The notes under the pieces are model-generated. The model was not told the DNA's origin and made no database searches. It worked only from the letters and a program-made list of their open reading frames with translations. Positions 25,438 through 34,352 of a stretch of 60,527 nucleotides of DNA are shown here, one piece after another. Where the stretch lies: NCBI RefSeq assembly GCF_000955955.1, contig NZ_JYJG01000101.1, positions 1-60,527 of the forward strand. Reading direction: 5' to 3'. This DNA comes from Lentzea aerocolonigenes. GTDB lineage: Bacteria > Actinomycetota > Actinomycetes > Mycobacteriales > Pseudonocardiaceae. Every line of letters starts with the position of its first letter. Within the stretch, counting starts at the first letter, position 1. Both the position numbers and the translations under genes were made by a program.

Positions 25438-26415
25438 TCACGACCTCATGACGGTCAGTCCGACGGGAAACACCTGCCGGCGCGGCCCGGCGACCAGCCC
25501 CCACAACCCCTTGGGCAGCACGAGGGTGAACGCCACCACGACGATCCCGAGCAACACCAGGTACCACGCGCCGAAGTGCGACAGTTCCCGTTCGAGCAGG
25601 AAGTAGAGCACCGCGCCGAGGATCGGGCCCTCGATGGCGCCGATACCGCCGATGACGACGACGAACATCATCACCGCGGTGTAGTTGATCGAGAACGCCG
25701 ACTCCGGCTGCACGCGCAGGGTGTTCGATGCGATCAGCGCGCCCGCCATGCCGCAGCCGACCGCCGCGGCCACGTAGACCAGCCGCTTGGCCCCGGCGAC
25801 CCCGACCCCGAGGCTGCTCGCGGCGACCGGGTCGTCGCGCACGGCCGTGAGTCCGAGCCCGGTCCTGGACCGCATCAGAAGGTAGACCCCGAAGACGCTG
25901 AGCACCGTCGTGGCCAGCGCGAGCCAGTACACGACGGCGATGCGGTAGGCGGGCCCGAGATCGCCGTAGGCACCAACGGAAACGCCCGCTCCCGCGCCGA
26001 GTCCGTCGACCTGGGTGAAGACCAGCCTGAGGACCTCGGCCACCACCCAGGTGCCGATCGCGAAGTAGCCACCGGCCAGGCGGAACACCAGGAACGAGGT
26101 GACCCAGGCGACCGCCCCCGCCGCCACGCCGGCGAGCGGCACGGCGAGAACCGCCGGAACACCCATCTGGTCGGCAATGGTCACAAGACCGTAGGAGCCG
26201 ATACCGATGTAGGCCTGCTGGCCGACGGACACCATCCCGCCGTACCCGGCGAGCAGGTTCCACATCGTGCCCATCAGGACGTAGCAGAACAGCAGCACCA
26301 ACTGGGTCTGCGTGCCGCGCGACACCGCGTACGGGGCATAGGCGAGCACGGCGACCAGCACGCCGAGCACGACCGCGCTGACGCGGGAGAAGGGGGTCGT
26401 CCTGCTGGCCCTCAC
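25438..26415 (-). CDS. livM: Branched-chain/aromatic-type ABC importer permease LivM (325 aa)
   Basis: This is an inner-membrane permease of the HAAT/Liv family. YVLMGTMWNLLAGYGGMVSVG and QAYIGIGSYGLVTIADQMG are the LivM opening signature. The EAA-like loop is LTAVRDDPVAASSLGVGVAG with AKRLVYVAAAVGCGMAGAL, and GGIGAIEGPILGAVLYFLLE lies near the end. GTG 26415 overlaps the livH stop. It is the last gene of the five-gene operon. Confidence 0.9.
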   Translation of the reverse strand: MRASRTTPFSRVSAVVLGVLVAVLAYAPYAVSRGTQTQLVLLFCYVLMGTMWNLLAGYGGMVSVGQQAYIGIGSYGLVTIADQMGVPAVLAVPLAGVAAGAVAWVTSFLVFRLAGGYFAIGTWVVAEVLRLVFTQVDGLGAGAGVSVGAYGDLGPAYRIAVVYWLALATTVLSVFGVYLLMRSRTGLGLTAVRDDPVAASSLGVGVAGAKRLVYVAAAVGCGMAGALIASNTLRVQPESAFSINYTAVMMFVVVIGGIGAIEGPILGAVLYFLLERELSHFGAWYLVLLGIVVVAFTLVLPKGLWGLVAGPRRQVFPVGLTVMRS

Positions 26416-27281
26416 GCGATCACCGCCTTGGGGAACAGGCCCTCCGGGCGAACGGCGAGCACGACGAGGAACACCACGTGTCCGGCCAGGACACCGGCCG
26501 CCGGATCGATGGCGGCACCGAGGAGCTGTGCGACACCGAGCAGGACACCGCCCGCGAGCGTGCCCCACAGTGAACCGAGGCCGCCGATCACGACCGTCTC
26601 GAAGGCGAACAACAGCACACCGGCGCCGGAACTGGGTGCGAACGTGCCCCGCATGCCGATGAACACCCCGGCGACCGCCACCAGACCCAGCGCGATCGCC
26701 GTGGCGGTCGCGAAGACCCGCCGGTCGTCGGCCCCGACGATCCGCGCCGCCTCGCGGTCGTCACTGGTCGCCCGCATCAACCTGCCTGCTGGAGTGCGGA
26801 AAAGGAACCACTGCAGACCGAGCACGGCGACGACTCCCACGGCGAAGGTGAGCAGAGGCAGGACACCCACCGACACGGTGCCGGTGAGCCGGACGCTCGC
26901 GACCGACAGCTGTCCGGTCGGAAGTGTCCGCGAGTCGGCGGAGAACCCGGTCAGCAGCAAGCTTTCCACGATCACGGCGAGTCCGAACGTGACCAGCAGC
27001 GGGGTGAGCGGACCTCGCGTCGCCGCACGGGTGAGGACGCCGCGCTGCAAGCCGAAACCCGCCGCGGCGAACACCGGGACCACGACGGCGAGCGTCATCA
27101 GCGGGTGCCATCCCAGGTGCTGCACGAGAGTCAGCGAGCCGTAAGCCGCGGTGACGGCGAACGCGCCGTGGGCGAGGTTCACCAGACGCATCACCCCGAA
27201 GATCAACGAGAGGCCCGCGGCGAGCAATGCGTAGAGCCCGCCGAGCAGGACGCCCTGCACGACTGCGTTGACGAGGTTCAC
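26412..27281 (-). CDS. livH: Liv-type ABC importer permease LivH (289 aa)
   Basis: This is the partner permease. VQGVLLGGLYALLAAGLSLI, FGVMRLVNLAHGAFAVTAAY and ATSDDREAARIVGADDRRV are LivH hallmarks. ETVVIGGLGSLWGTLAGGVL is the conserved late loop. GTG 27281 overlaps the livF stop (GTGA). It forms the channel with LivM. Confidence 0.9.
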   Translation of the reverse strand: MNLVNAVVQGVLLGGLYALLAAGLSLIFGVMRLVNLAHGAFAVTAAYGSLTLVQHLGWHPLMTLAVVVPVFAAAGFGLQRGVLTRAATRGPLTPLLVTFGLAVIVESLLLTGFSADSRTLPTGQLSVASVRLTGTVSVGVLPLLTFAVGVVAVLGLQWFLFRTPAGRLMRATSDDREAARIVGADDRRVFATATAIALGLVAVAGVFIGMRGTFAPSSGAGVLLFAFETVVIGGLGSLWGTLAGGVLLGVAQLLGAAIDPAAGVLAGHVVFLVVLAVRPEGLFPKAVIA

Positions 27282-27988
27282 GCTGCCTCCGCCTGGCCGA
27301 AGTACGCGGCGACGATCTGCTCGTACCGCACCGAGTCAACAGCGCCTTGCAACGCGGTGCGGCCGGCCAGCAGGCAGTGCAACCGGCCGGCGACCGCGGT
27401 CGCGCGATGCACGTCCTGCTCGACGAGCAGGACCGTGGTGCCGGACGCGACGACCTTCGGCAGAGCGGCGTACACCTGGTCGACGACGACGGGTGCAAGC
27501 CCGAGCGAGACCTCGTCGAGCAGCAGCAGCGCCGGGTTGCTCATCAGCGACCGGCCGATGGCCACGGCCTGCTGCTCACCGCCGGAAAGCCTTGCCGCGA
27601 TCCGGTTCCGCCGCTCCTCGACCAACGGGAACAGGTCGTAGACCGCACGGAGCGACCACGGGCCCGGCCTGCTGCGCGCAGCGCCGGTGAGAAGGTTCTC
27701 CTCCACGGTCAGGCTGGGGAAGAGTCTGCGTCCTTCCGGGGTCAGCGAGATGCCCAGCGCAACCCTGCGATGAGCCGGCAACCGATCGACCGGCTGACCG
27801 CGATAGCTGATCTCACCCGACGTGGCGGCGTTGAGTCCCGCGATGGTCCGCAGCAAAGTCGACTTGCCCGCGCCGTTGGCACCGATGACGGCCACGGTTT
27901 CACCTTCGTCGATCGACAGGGAGATGCCGCGCAGCGCGTGGAAGTCTCCGTAGTGGACGTTGAGGTCGTCCAGTCGCAGCAAGGTCAT
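27278..27988 (-). CDS. livF: Liv-type ABC importer ATPase LivF (236 aa)
   Basis: This is a complete ABC ATPase: Walker A GANGAGKSTLLRTIAG, LivF-type TPEGRRLFPSLTVEENLL, signature RLSGGEQQAVAIGRSL and Walker B PALLLLDEVSLGLAP. Two such ATPases drive the transporter. ATG 27988 overlaps the livG stop. Confidence 0.92.
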   Translation of the reverse strand: MTLLRLDDLNVHYGDFHALRGISLSIDEGETVAVIGANGAGKSTLLRTIAGLNAATSGEISYRGQPVDRLPAHRRVALGISLTPEGRRLFPSLTVEENLLTGAARSRPGPWSLRAVYDLFPLVEERRNRIAARLSGGEQQAVAIGRSLMSNPALLLLDEVSLGLAPVVVDQVYAALPKVVASGTTVLLVEQDVHRATAVAGRLHCLLAGRTALQGAVDSVRYEQIVAAYFGQAEAA

Positions 27989-28719
27989 GACGCACGCTCG
28001 ACGGTGTGGCCGAGGTAGGCGGTGACCACTTCGGGATCTCGCATGACCGCCTGCGGATCGCCGATCGCGAGCATCGTGCCGTAGGTCAGGCACATCAGGC
28101 GGTCCACGACGGCGAGCAGGGCGTGCACGATGTGCTCGATCCAGATCACCGCGACCCCGCTGTCGCGCAGGCCTCGCACGGTGTCGACCAACGTCGGCAG
28201 CTCGCTGTCGGTGAGGCCGCCCGCGATCTCGTCGAGCAGGATCAGCCGCGGGCCGCAGGCCATCGCCCTGGCCAGTTCCAGCCGTTTGCGGTCGAGCAGC
28301 CGCAGCGCACCCGCCGGTGAGTTCGCGAGGGACATCAGCTCGGTCCTCTCCAACGCCTCGAACGCCGCGCGGTGAGCGTGCCGGCCGCGCAGGCCGGCGC
28401 CCAGGGTCGCGCCGACGAGGGCGTTGCCGAACACGGTCATCTCGCCGAAGGGACGCGGGATCTGGTAGGAGCGCCCGATGCCCGCCCGGCACCGCCGGTC
28501 CGCTCCGATTCGGGTCACGTCGGTCCCGGCGAACCTGATGGTTCCCTCGTCAGGTCGCAGGACACCGTTGACCAGGTTCAGCATGGTCGACTTGCCGGCC
28601 CCGTTGGGCCCGACCACGCCGAGCGCCTCGCCCGGTGCCACGGTGAAGGACAGGTCGTCGATCACCGTGAGCTTGCCGAACCGCTTGGCGAGTCCACTGA
28701 TCTCGAGCAGAGGTGTCAT
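27985..28719 (-). CDS. livG: Liv-type ABC importer ATPase LivG (244 aa)
   Basis: This is the second ATPase. GPNGAGKSTMLNLVNGVLRP is Walker A, GIGRSYQIPRPFGEMTVFGN the LivG-type Q-loop region and LILLDEIAGGLTDSE the Walker B. The signature LDRKRLELARAMACG lacks the canonical SGG, as often in LivG proteins. ATG 28719 overlaps the livK stop. Confidence 0.92.
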   Translation of the reverse strand: MTPLLEISGLAKRFGKLTVIDDLSFTVAPGEALGVVGPNGAGKSTMLNLVNGVLRPDEGTIRFAGTDVTRIGADRRCRAGIGRSYQIPRPFGEMTVFGNALVGATLGAGLRGRHAHRAAFEALERTELMSLANSPAGALRLLDRKRLELARAMACGPRLILLDEIAGGLTDSELPTLVDTVRGLRDSGVAVIWIEHIVHALLAVVDRLMCLTYGTMLAIGDPQAVMRDPEVVTAYLGHTVERAS

Positions 28720-30002
28720 CGCAGGGCCTCGACTCGGCCGCCGGTCGGGATGTCGGTCGCCTTGCTGTTGCTGACGATGACGAGCTCGTACGGGTGAGGA
28801 CCGGCCGACTTGCGCCACTGGCCGCCCACGAGCGGTGTCTTGGCGACGTTGGGCACGGGCCCCGCGGTCCAGTCCAGCGCACCGACGATGGTGTTGGTCT
28901 TCAACGACTTCAGCACGTCGACCACCTTCGTCCCGTCAACGCTGCCCGCCCGCGTCAGCGCCGTGACCATCACCTCGAAGAGCGCGTGGGTGAAGCCGAT
29001 CGGCTGGATCCACTGCCTCCCGGTCGTCTTCTCGTAGGCAGCGGCGAGGTCCGCCGCCGACTGCCCGGTCAAGCTGCTCTTGTACGGGTAGGACGGGTGC
29101 CACCACACCTCGGTGGCCAGGTTGTCGCCGAGGTCGCCGAGCGCCTGGACCGAGGACGGGAACAGCAGCGCCTTGCCGATGGTGGCGAGCTTGGGCTGGT
29201 AGCCCTGCTGCTTGGCCTGGGTCCAGAAGGTCGTGAAGTCCGGCGGAATCGGGACACCGAGCAGGATGTCGGCACCGTCGGCCTTGAAGCGCGCGATCTG
29301 AGCGGTGAAGTCCTGTGTTCCGTTGGGATAGAACCCGGGGTCCACAGTGGAGTACCCCTGCGCCGCGATCACGGTGGGGAACCCGGTCTTCTGGTCGCCC
29401 CAGGCGCGGCCGTCGGGATCGTTGGGCCACAACGCCCCGGCCTTCTTCCCCGCGGACACGGCGTTCCACATGTCGAGGTACACCGCCTCGACGTCCTCGA
29501 GGCCCCAGAAGAAGTGGTAGGTCCAGCGGAAGGGCTTGTCGGGTTTGCCGCCCCGGCCGAAGAAGTACGGCTGCCACGGGTCGCTCGTGGTGATGCACGG
29601 AACGCCGTTGGCCTCACACTGATCGGCCACCGGGTTGACCACGTCCGGCGTGCCACCGGACATGATGAGGTCGACCTGATCAGAGTTGATCAGCTCGCCG
29701 GCCACCTCGCCCGCGCGCTTGGAGTCCGACGCGGCGTCCTTGACGATGATCTCGACCGAGTAGTCCTCTGCGCCGATCCGCACCGGGTGGGTCCGGAAGT
29801 GCTCGCGCATCTGATCGATGACGAAGTCGTCAGCCTCCCCGAACGCGGCCAGCGGACCGGTCTGCGGGGTGACGAAGCCGACCTTGATCACTCTGCTGTC
29901 GCCGTCGCGGCCGGCCTGGTCGTCCAGTCCGCCGCAGGCGCTGAGAGTCAGGGCCGCCGCTAGCGCCACAGCTCCAGTGCGTGAAAAGCGCCTTCGTGAC
30001 AT
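28716..30002 (-). CDS. livK: Liv-type periplasmic-binding lipoprotein (428 aa)
   Basis: This substrate-binding protein is anchored by a lipid. MSRRRFSRTGAVALAAALTL is a signal followed by lipobox LSAC and GGLDDQ. The mature part is a type-I binding fold: VGFVTPQTGPLAAFGEADDF, LINSDQVDLIMSGGTPDVVN and DGADILLGVPIPPDFTTFW. ATG 30002 has GGAGAA about 7 bases upstream. Its gene leads the operon. The place next to the gentisate genes suggests an aromatic acid rather than leucine as the ligand, which is inference. Confidence 0.9.
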   Translation of the reverse strand: MSRRRFSRTGAVALAAALTLSACGGLDDQAGRDGDSRVIKVGFVTPQTGPLAAFGEADDFVIDQMREHFRTHPVRIGAEDYSVEIIVKDAASDSKRAGEVAGELINSDQVDLIMSGGTPDVVNPVADQCEANGVPCITTSDPWQPYFFGRGGKPDKPFRWTYHFFWGLEDVEAVYLDMWNAVSAGKKAGALWPNDPDGRAWGDQKTGFPTVIAAQGYSTVDPGFYPNGTQDFTAQIARFKADGADILLGVPIPPDFTTFWTQAKQQGYQPKLATIGKALLFPSSVQALGDLGDNLATEVWWHPSYPYKSSLTGQSAADLAAAYEKTTGRQWIQPIGFTHALFEVMVTALTRAGSVDGTKVVDVLKSLKTNTIVGALDWTAGPVPNVAKTPLVGGQWRKSAGPHPYELVIVSNSKATDIPTGGRVEALR

Positions 30003-30640
30003 GGGTTTCTCCGAGAGTGGTGGGGAGGTGTTCACAGAGTTCTCAACCACGGACACGAGCCGCGGTCCGCACCGATGCGATCGAGGTGGATGCACAGCCG
30101 CTGAACCAGGCCGCGACGGACGGTCGCCCGCGCCAGGCGAGCTCGCCGGGCTCCATCCACAGTGGAGGAACTCGTCCGTGCTCCCCTGGTCCGTGGAGCT
30201 CTTCGAGCTCGGCGGTCCGATCGGTTCGGACAGGCCCGCGCAAGAGGGCGGGACCGGGTTCGACAGGTTCTGGCATTCCGCGATGATGGAACTCTTTCCG
30301 CAACGCGGGACAACCTTTTCTGCTGTGCAGAACAGGCTCTTACACAACAGGGTCGGCCGCTCACGCACTGCAGTTGGCACTCCTCCGTCCCACCGCAACC
30401 CGCGCCGACGGCTCGGCGACTTCTCCCAGGCCACCCTGCAACGCTGCTCGGCCTTCTCGGCGCCCGCCCCCTGACAGCGCGCGGACGTCGACCGCATCCT
30501 GGACGAGCTGCCCGCCCCGCATCGGCGCGACTGCCGTTCTGCATGCGGTCGAGAGCTCGACGAGGTGCCGTTCAGCCGCGGCCAGGCCGTCGGCACCAGC
30601 GCATGAACACACAAACTGCGCACGCTTGTCCTGGCAGAGA
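30003..30640. other. Spacer upstream of the Liv operon
   Basis: This holds the livK promoter region and no intact gene. Several long frames cross it on both strands, but none shows a domain, a good start or consistent codon use. It is probably decayed sequence. Confidence 0.4.
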
Positions 30641-30643
30641 ATT

Positions 30644-30810
30644 ACGGCGTGATCCACACCTTGAACGCGTCACCGTCGAACACACGCTTGGACGAGTAGA
30701 AGGCGTCCAAGGCGGCCCCGCCAGGGCCGGTGACACCGGTCGGAACACCCCACGCGGGATCCATCTCGCACCACGTGGTGGTCGGAGGGGCGAAGGTCCG
30801 CCCACTACCT
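30644..30810 (-). pseudogene. Orphan C-terminal coding fragment
   Basis: A minus-strand frame reads TGGGSGRTFAPPTTTWCEMD, then PAWGVPTGVTGPGGAAL, then DAFYSSKRVFDGDAFKVWIT and a stop near 30644. It has a glycine-rich linker followed by a compact, natural-looking domain end, but no start codon region or family was recognised. It lies downstream of the membrane esterase gene on the same strand. It may be the tail of a lost secreted protein. Confidence 0.35.
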
Positions 30811-30876
30811 CCACCCGTGGACGCGCCCTGTCTCGTCGACCGGAACGGGGAAACGCCGCCCGTCCCCGGACAGTGC

Positions 30877-32256
30877 TCAGCCGACGACGGAGCGGAGAAA
30901 TTCGATCTTGCGCCGGTTGTAGTCGTCAGTCCTCGGGGACGGGGCGCTCATGAAGGTGTGTCCGAGCGTCACCTCGCTGACGGGATAGAGGTCGAGGGCG
31001 TTGCGCACCCCGAGTTCGTTGAGGCGGGCGGCGAAATCGCGGGCCTGATCGGGGAAGGTGCCGGTGTTGCCGTCGGCGATGAAGGCCGGCGGGAATTCGG
31101 CGGTGGCGTGATCGGTGACGCTCGCCTCGTCGAAGCGGGCGGTCGTGGTGCCGACGTAGACCCGGAGGCACAGCCCGAAAAGCCAGTCCTGCGCCAAGGC
31201 AGGCGCCTCGGTCCGGCCGGCGCGGCGCGGGTCGAACGGGGCGCTGTCGAACACGACGGCCTTGAGCTGGTCCCGGTTCAGCGACGGCGCGATGTTCATC
31301 TGCCGGGCATAGGCGGGATTGGTCTGGATGTTGGCGTACTGGCCGACGATGTGGCCGCCTGCGCTGCCGCCGGACAGGACCACGCGGCTCATGTCGAGCC
31401 CGTACTCGCCGCCATGCGTCTTCAGGAACTCGATGGCCTGCGTCAACTGGATGACGGGCGTCGGGTAGGGCGTCCGCGGGGCCAGTCCGTAGCCGATCGA
31501 GACCAGGTTGTACCCGGCGTCGAGCACGGGGGCGTTACCGAGCGCGAAGGTGTGGTCGGCCGCGTTCGGGTCGCCCCCGAGTTTGTCTCCCAGGATGAAG
31601 CCGCCGCCGTGGACGATCACGTACGTGGGCCGGCTGACGGTGGGGTCGTTGCCGGCGATGTAGACGTCGAGGTAGCTGTTGGGGTACTTGTCGCCGTACT
31701 TGATGTCGTTGATGAGCCGGGTGTTCGAGACCACGGTGCTCGCCATGGGCTTCGCCGGCTCGAAGGAGTTGCCGTAGCCGGTCGCGGACTGAAGAGCCGT
31801 CGCCACCGGCACGGGCGTGACGGCGTTCACCAGCAGGGCCGCCGAGAGCACCGCGGCCACTCCGGCTACGAGGAGGCCGGCTCCCCGCAGCACGGTCCGG
31901 CCCAGCGTGCGCCCGTCGGCCACCGAGTCACGGCGCCTGGCCGTCCAGGTGGTGACGAGGCACGCGAACGCGACGACCACGGCGGCGACCTGACCGGTGA
32001 CCAGGAGCGGGTACCAGCCCGAGATCAGCCAGACGATCTCGGCGAGAACCCCGACGATCGCCACGGCCTGCACCACTCGCGTCGCACGTCCGGCACGGGC
32101 GAAGTGGGCCAGTACCGTCGCGCCGGCCAGCCCCACGATCAGCAGGCCACCCACCACGGACATGTAGCGGATGAGCAGCATCTGCAGCCAGGCGACGAGC
32201 AGGACCGCGATGCCGATCGCGGTGAGCCCTCCACGCGCGACCTTCTCCTGAATCAC
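30877..32256 (-). CDS. Membrane-anchored alpha/beta-hydrolase esterase (459 aa)
   Basis: The N-terminal 150 residues hold four hydrophobic segments (AIGIAVLLVAWLQMLLI, VVGGLLIVGLAGATVL, AVAIVGVLAEIVWLI, GLLVAGVAAVLSAALLV). The rest is an esterase domain facing the cell surface or cytosol. YVIVHGGGFILGDKLG is the oxyanion motif of HSL/BD-FAE-type esterases, VLSGGSAGGHIVGQYAN the nucleophile Ser elbow, and GHTFM near the C-terminus the likely His. GTG 32256 has GGAG 9-10 bases upstream. It is separated from the upstream esterase operon by a short gap with its own dyad. Confidence 0.82.
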   Translation of the reverse strand: MIQEKVARGGLTAIGIAVLLVAWLQMLLIRYMSVVGGLLIVGLAGATVLAHFARAGRATRVVQAVAIVGVLAEIVWLISGWYPLLVTGQVAAVVVAFACLVTTWTARRRDSVADGRTLGRTVLRGAGLLVAGVAAVLSAALLVNAVTPVPVATALQSATGYGNSFEPAKPMASTVVSNTRLINDIKYGDKYPNSYLDVYIAGNDPTVSRPTYVIVHGGGFILGDKLGGDPNAADHTFALGNAPVLDAGYNLVSIGYGLAPRTPYPTPVIQLTQAIEFLKTHGGEYGLDMSRVVLSGGSAGGHIVGQYANIQTNPAYARQMNIAPSLNRDQLKAVVFDSAPFDPRRAGRTEAPALAQDWLFGLCLRVYVGTTTARFDEASVTDHATAEFPPAFIADGNTGTFPDQARDFAARLNELGVRNALDLYPVSEVTLGHTFMSAPSPRTDDYNRRKIEFLRSVVG

Positions 32257-32286
32257 TTTCGGTCTCCTTTGGACAGTTCAACGCAA

Positions 32287-32312
32287 TGAAAGTGTTGCGG
32301 ACAACCGTTTCA
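32287..32312. promoter_or_regulatory. 26-bp dyad in front of the membrane esterase gene
   Basis: TGAAA-GT-GTTG-CGGA-CAAC-CG-TTTCA: the outer (TGAAA/TTTCA) and inner (GTTG/CAAC) half-sites are exactly symmetrical around CGGA. It lies 31-56 bases upstream of the start, where a TetR- or MarR-like repressor would bind. No such regulator gene is in the window. Confidence 0.55.
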
Positions 32313-32345
32313 CTCAGGCACCAACTGATGGCGCGGCGGAGGGAA

Positions 32346-34352
32346 TCATCCGATGGACTGAACCGCCGTGGGTGTTGCCGCCGCCGTTCCGGTGTGGCGC
32401 CCGGCTCCGGGCAACCGGATGCTCCGGGCGTCGCTGAAGCGGATCACGACAGGGCCGTCGGTGGTCACGTCGTACTGGATCGCGAGGCGGCTGAGACAGG
32501 TTGGTCCTACGTCCACCATGACGGTCGCGATGTTCGACAGTGATCCGGTCAGGCGGGATGCCCGGACGAGAGGTCTCGATCCGACGACCGTCGCGCCCTG
32601 CGACACCCACGGCACCGGGTCGCTGCCGGCACCGCTGGTCTGCATGGTGACCGGCAGGCTGCCGCCGCATCCCTGCGTGGTCAGGTCCACATCGCCGTGT
32701 CCGTCGTGGGCGGTGGTGAGGCCGGAGATCCAGTAGGCGCGATCGTGGCGCAGCCCGTAGGTGGGGCTGTCGAGCTGCGGGTCGTAGCGGTAGGTGACCT
32801 GAGGCGGATTGACGGCGAGGGCCATGGTGGAGCTGTAGCGCGACTCCTTGCGCCAGTCGTCGAGAGTCGCGTATGTGCCGTGTTCGGCGACCGGATGGAA
32901 CCACCATTGGTACTGATAGCCGGTGGTGGCCAACGCCTGCTGCACGGCGATCGCGCTCGTCGGAAGGACAAGTACGTCGGCACCGGAGTAGAGCATCCCG
33001 CCGGGCACCCAGCGCAGGTTCCGGACGTGGTCGACGGGGTTGCCGTCAGCACCGCCGAGCGGGCAGCGGCCGGCGAGCGGCGTGCCGGTGAGGCAGTCGG
33101 TGTAGCCGACCCAGTCGATGAATCCGGCGAACCGGTCGGGATACAGCTCGGCGAGGCGATAGGTGCCGTACCCGCCCATGGAGTAGCCGGAGATGATCTC
33201 TTGCCGGGTGTCGACGCGGTAGGCGGCTTCGGTGTCGTCGAGGGCGTCGAGGACGTCTCTTTCGGATGGACCTGAGTACCAGCCCGCCGGGCCGCGGCCG
33301 AGCGGAGTGACCAGGATCCGGTTCCGGCCTTCCCCGAACTCCTGTTGCATGCCTGGTTTCCCGAGTGCGAAGTTCAAGGCGTCGCAGTAGCCGTGCAGCA
33401 CCAGTTGCAGGCCGTGCGGGCCACGCTTGTCGGGCAGGTAGATGGCGAACGGCTGGTACGCCCCGAGAAAGTGGAAGGCCTGACCGATCGGCGCCGCTTG
33501 CTCACCCGGAATGCCTTGGTAGGTCATGCCTTCGCCGCGGCCGAGCGTGTAGTCCGATTTGTACACCCGCTCGTGCAGGCCCGGTCCGACGTCGGCGATG
33601 CGGGTCACGCCGGATTTGAGGTCGTCGGCCGACACCACGTACCCGAACGCGCTGATGTCCCCGCCGTGTAGTGCCGCGGCCTGCTCGTCTTCGAACCACG
33701 GGCCGCGCTCGTCGTCACCGCGGAACGCCACGTTCATCACGGTTCCGTCGGACTGCGCGGTGAGCGCTTGGATGCGCCACACGCTGCCGGTCGGCATGGG
33801 CAGTGATCCGGTGATGGTGTTCGCGGTGGTGTCCACGGCGACGCCTGGCATGCCTGCGTGGAATGCGGCGGCCGAATCCCAGCCTCGGCTGGAGATGCGG
33901 ACGCCGGGCAGACTCCCGCCCCCGGTCGCGGGATCGTTGTCCGTGTCGATGGCGAGCACCGCGACTGTCGAGTTCTCGTCGAACAGAGCGTTGAGCGCGA
34001 ACGTGACACTCAGCCGGTTGTTCTTGACAGACACGCGCAACTGGCGAAGATCGGCGGTGTTCTCCTCTCCGGCCGGATACCGCTGATCCCCCGTCGGCGT
34101 CATGGATGACTGGCCAGGCATCGAACAGGTGGAGGACCCACCCGCTCCGGTGTCGGCACCGTAGTCGTCGTACACGTAGTCGCGGTGAACGAGGTCGCCC
34201 TTGCAGAGGTTCGTCGTGCCGGCGATCCACGAGCCGCTGTCGCAGCCGGCGGCTGTGTCGCCGGCCGTTGCCTCCGCGACCGGACAGGTAAGTACCCCAA
34301 CGGACACAGCAACTGCAAGCATGGTCCAGCGCCGCGTACACGCCGCTTTCAT
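32346..34352 (-). CDS. Secreted multi-domain esterase/peptidase-like hydrolase (668 aa)
   Basis: A Sec signal (RRWTMLAVAVSVGVLTCPVA) precedes an N-terminal beta-rich domain of about 300 residues (NRLSVTFALNALFDENSTVA, FGYVVSADDLKSGVTRIAD). A PHB-depolymerase-like alpha/beta-hydrolase follows: LQLVLHGYCDALNFAL and EIISGYSMGGYGTYRLAELY with the nucleophile Ser, then HPVAEHGTYATLDDW with the likely His. The C-terminal about 110 residues are another beta domain. It is the last gene of the MFS-hydrolase operon, and its start overlaps the HSL-esterase stop. Being outside the cell, it probably makes the first cut in the substrate. Confidence 0.8.
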   Translation of the reverse strand: MKAACTRRWTMLAVAVSVGVLTCPVAEATAGDTAAGCDSGSWIAGTTNLCKGDLVHRDYVYDDYGADTGAGGSSTCSMPGQSSMTPTGDQRYPAGEENTADLRQLRVSVKNNRLSVTFALNALFDENSTVAVLAIDTDNDPATGGGSLPGVRISSRGWDSAAAFHAGMPGVAVDTTANTITGSLPMPTGSVWRIQALTAQSDGTVMNVAFRGDDERGPWFEDEQAAALHGGDISAFGYVVSADDLKSGVTRIADVGPGLHERVYKSDYTLGRGEGMTYQGIPGEQAAPIGQAFHFLGAYQPFAIYLPDKRGPHGLQLVLHGYCDALNFALGKPGMQQEFGEGRNRILVTPLGRGPAGWYSGPSERDVLDALDDTEAAYRVDTRQEIISGYSMGGYGTYRLAELYPDRFAGFIDWVGYTDCLTGTPLAGRCPLGGADGNPVDHVRNLRWVPGGMLYSGADVLVLPTSAIAVQQALATTGYQYQWWFHPVAEHGTYATLDDWRKESRYSSTMALAVNPPQVTYRYDPQLDSPTYGLRHDRAYWISGLTTAHDGHGDVDLTTQGCGGSLPVTMQTSGAGSDPVPWVSQGATVVGSRPLVRASRLTGSLSNIATVMVDVGPTCLSRLAIQYDVTTDGPVVIRFSDARSIRLPGAGRHTGTAAATPTAVQSIG

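Noticed and set aside
30162..30953. 263-codon plus-strand frame upstream of the Liv operon
   Set aside because: Arginine-rich, without a domain or ribosome site; it looks like GC-rich open-frame noise.
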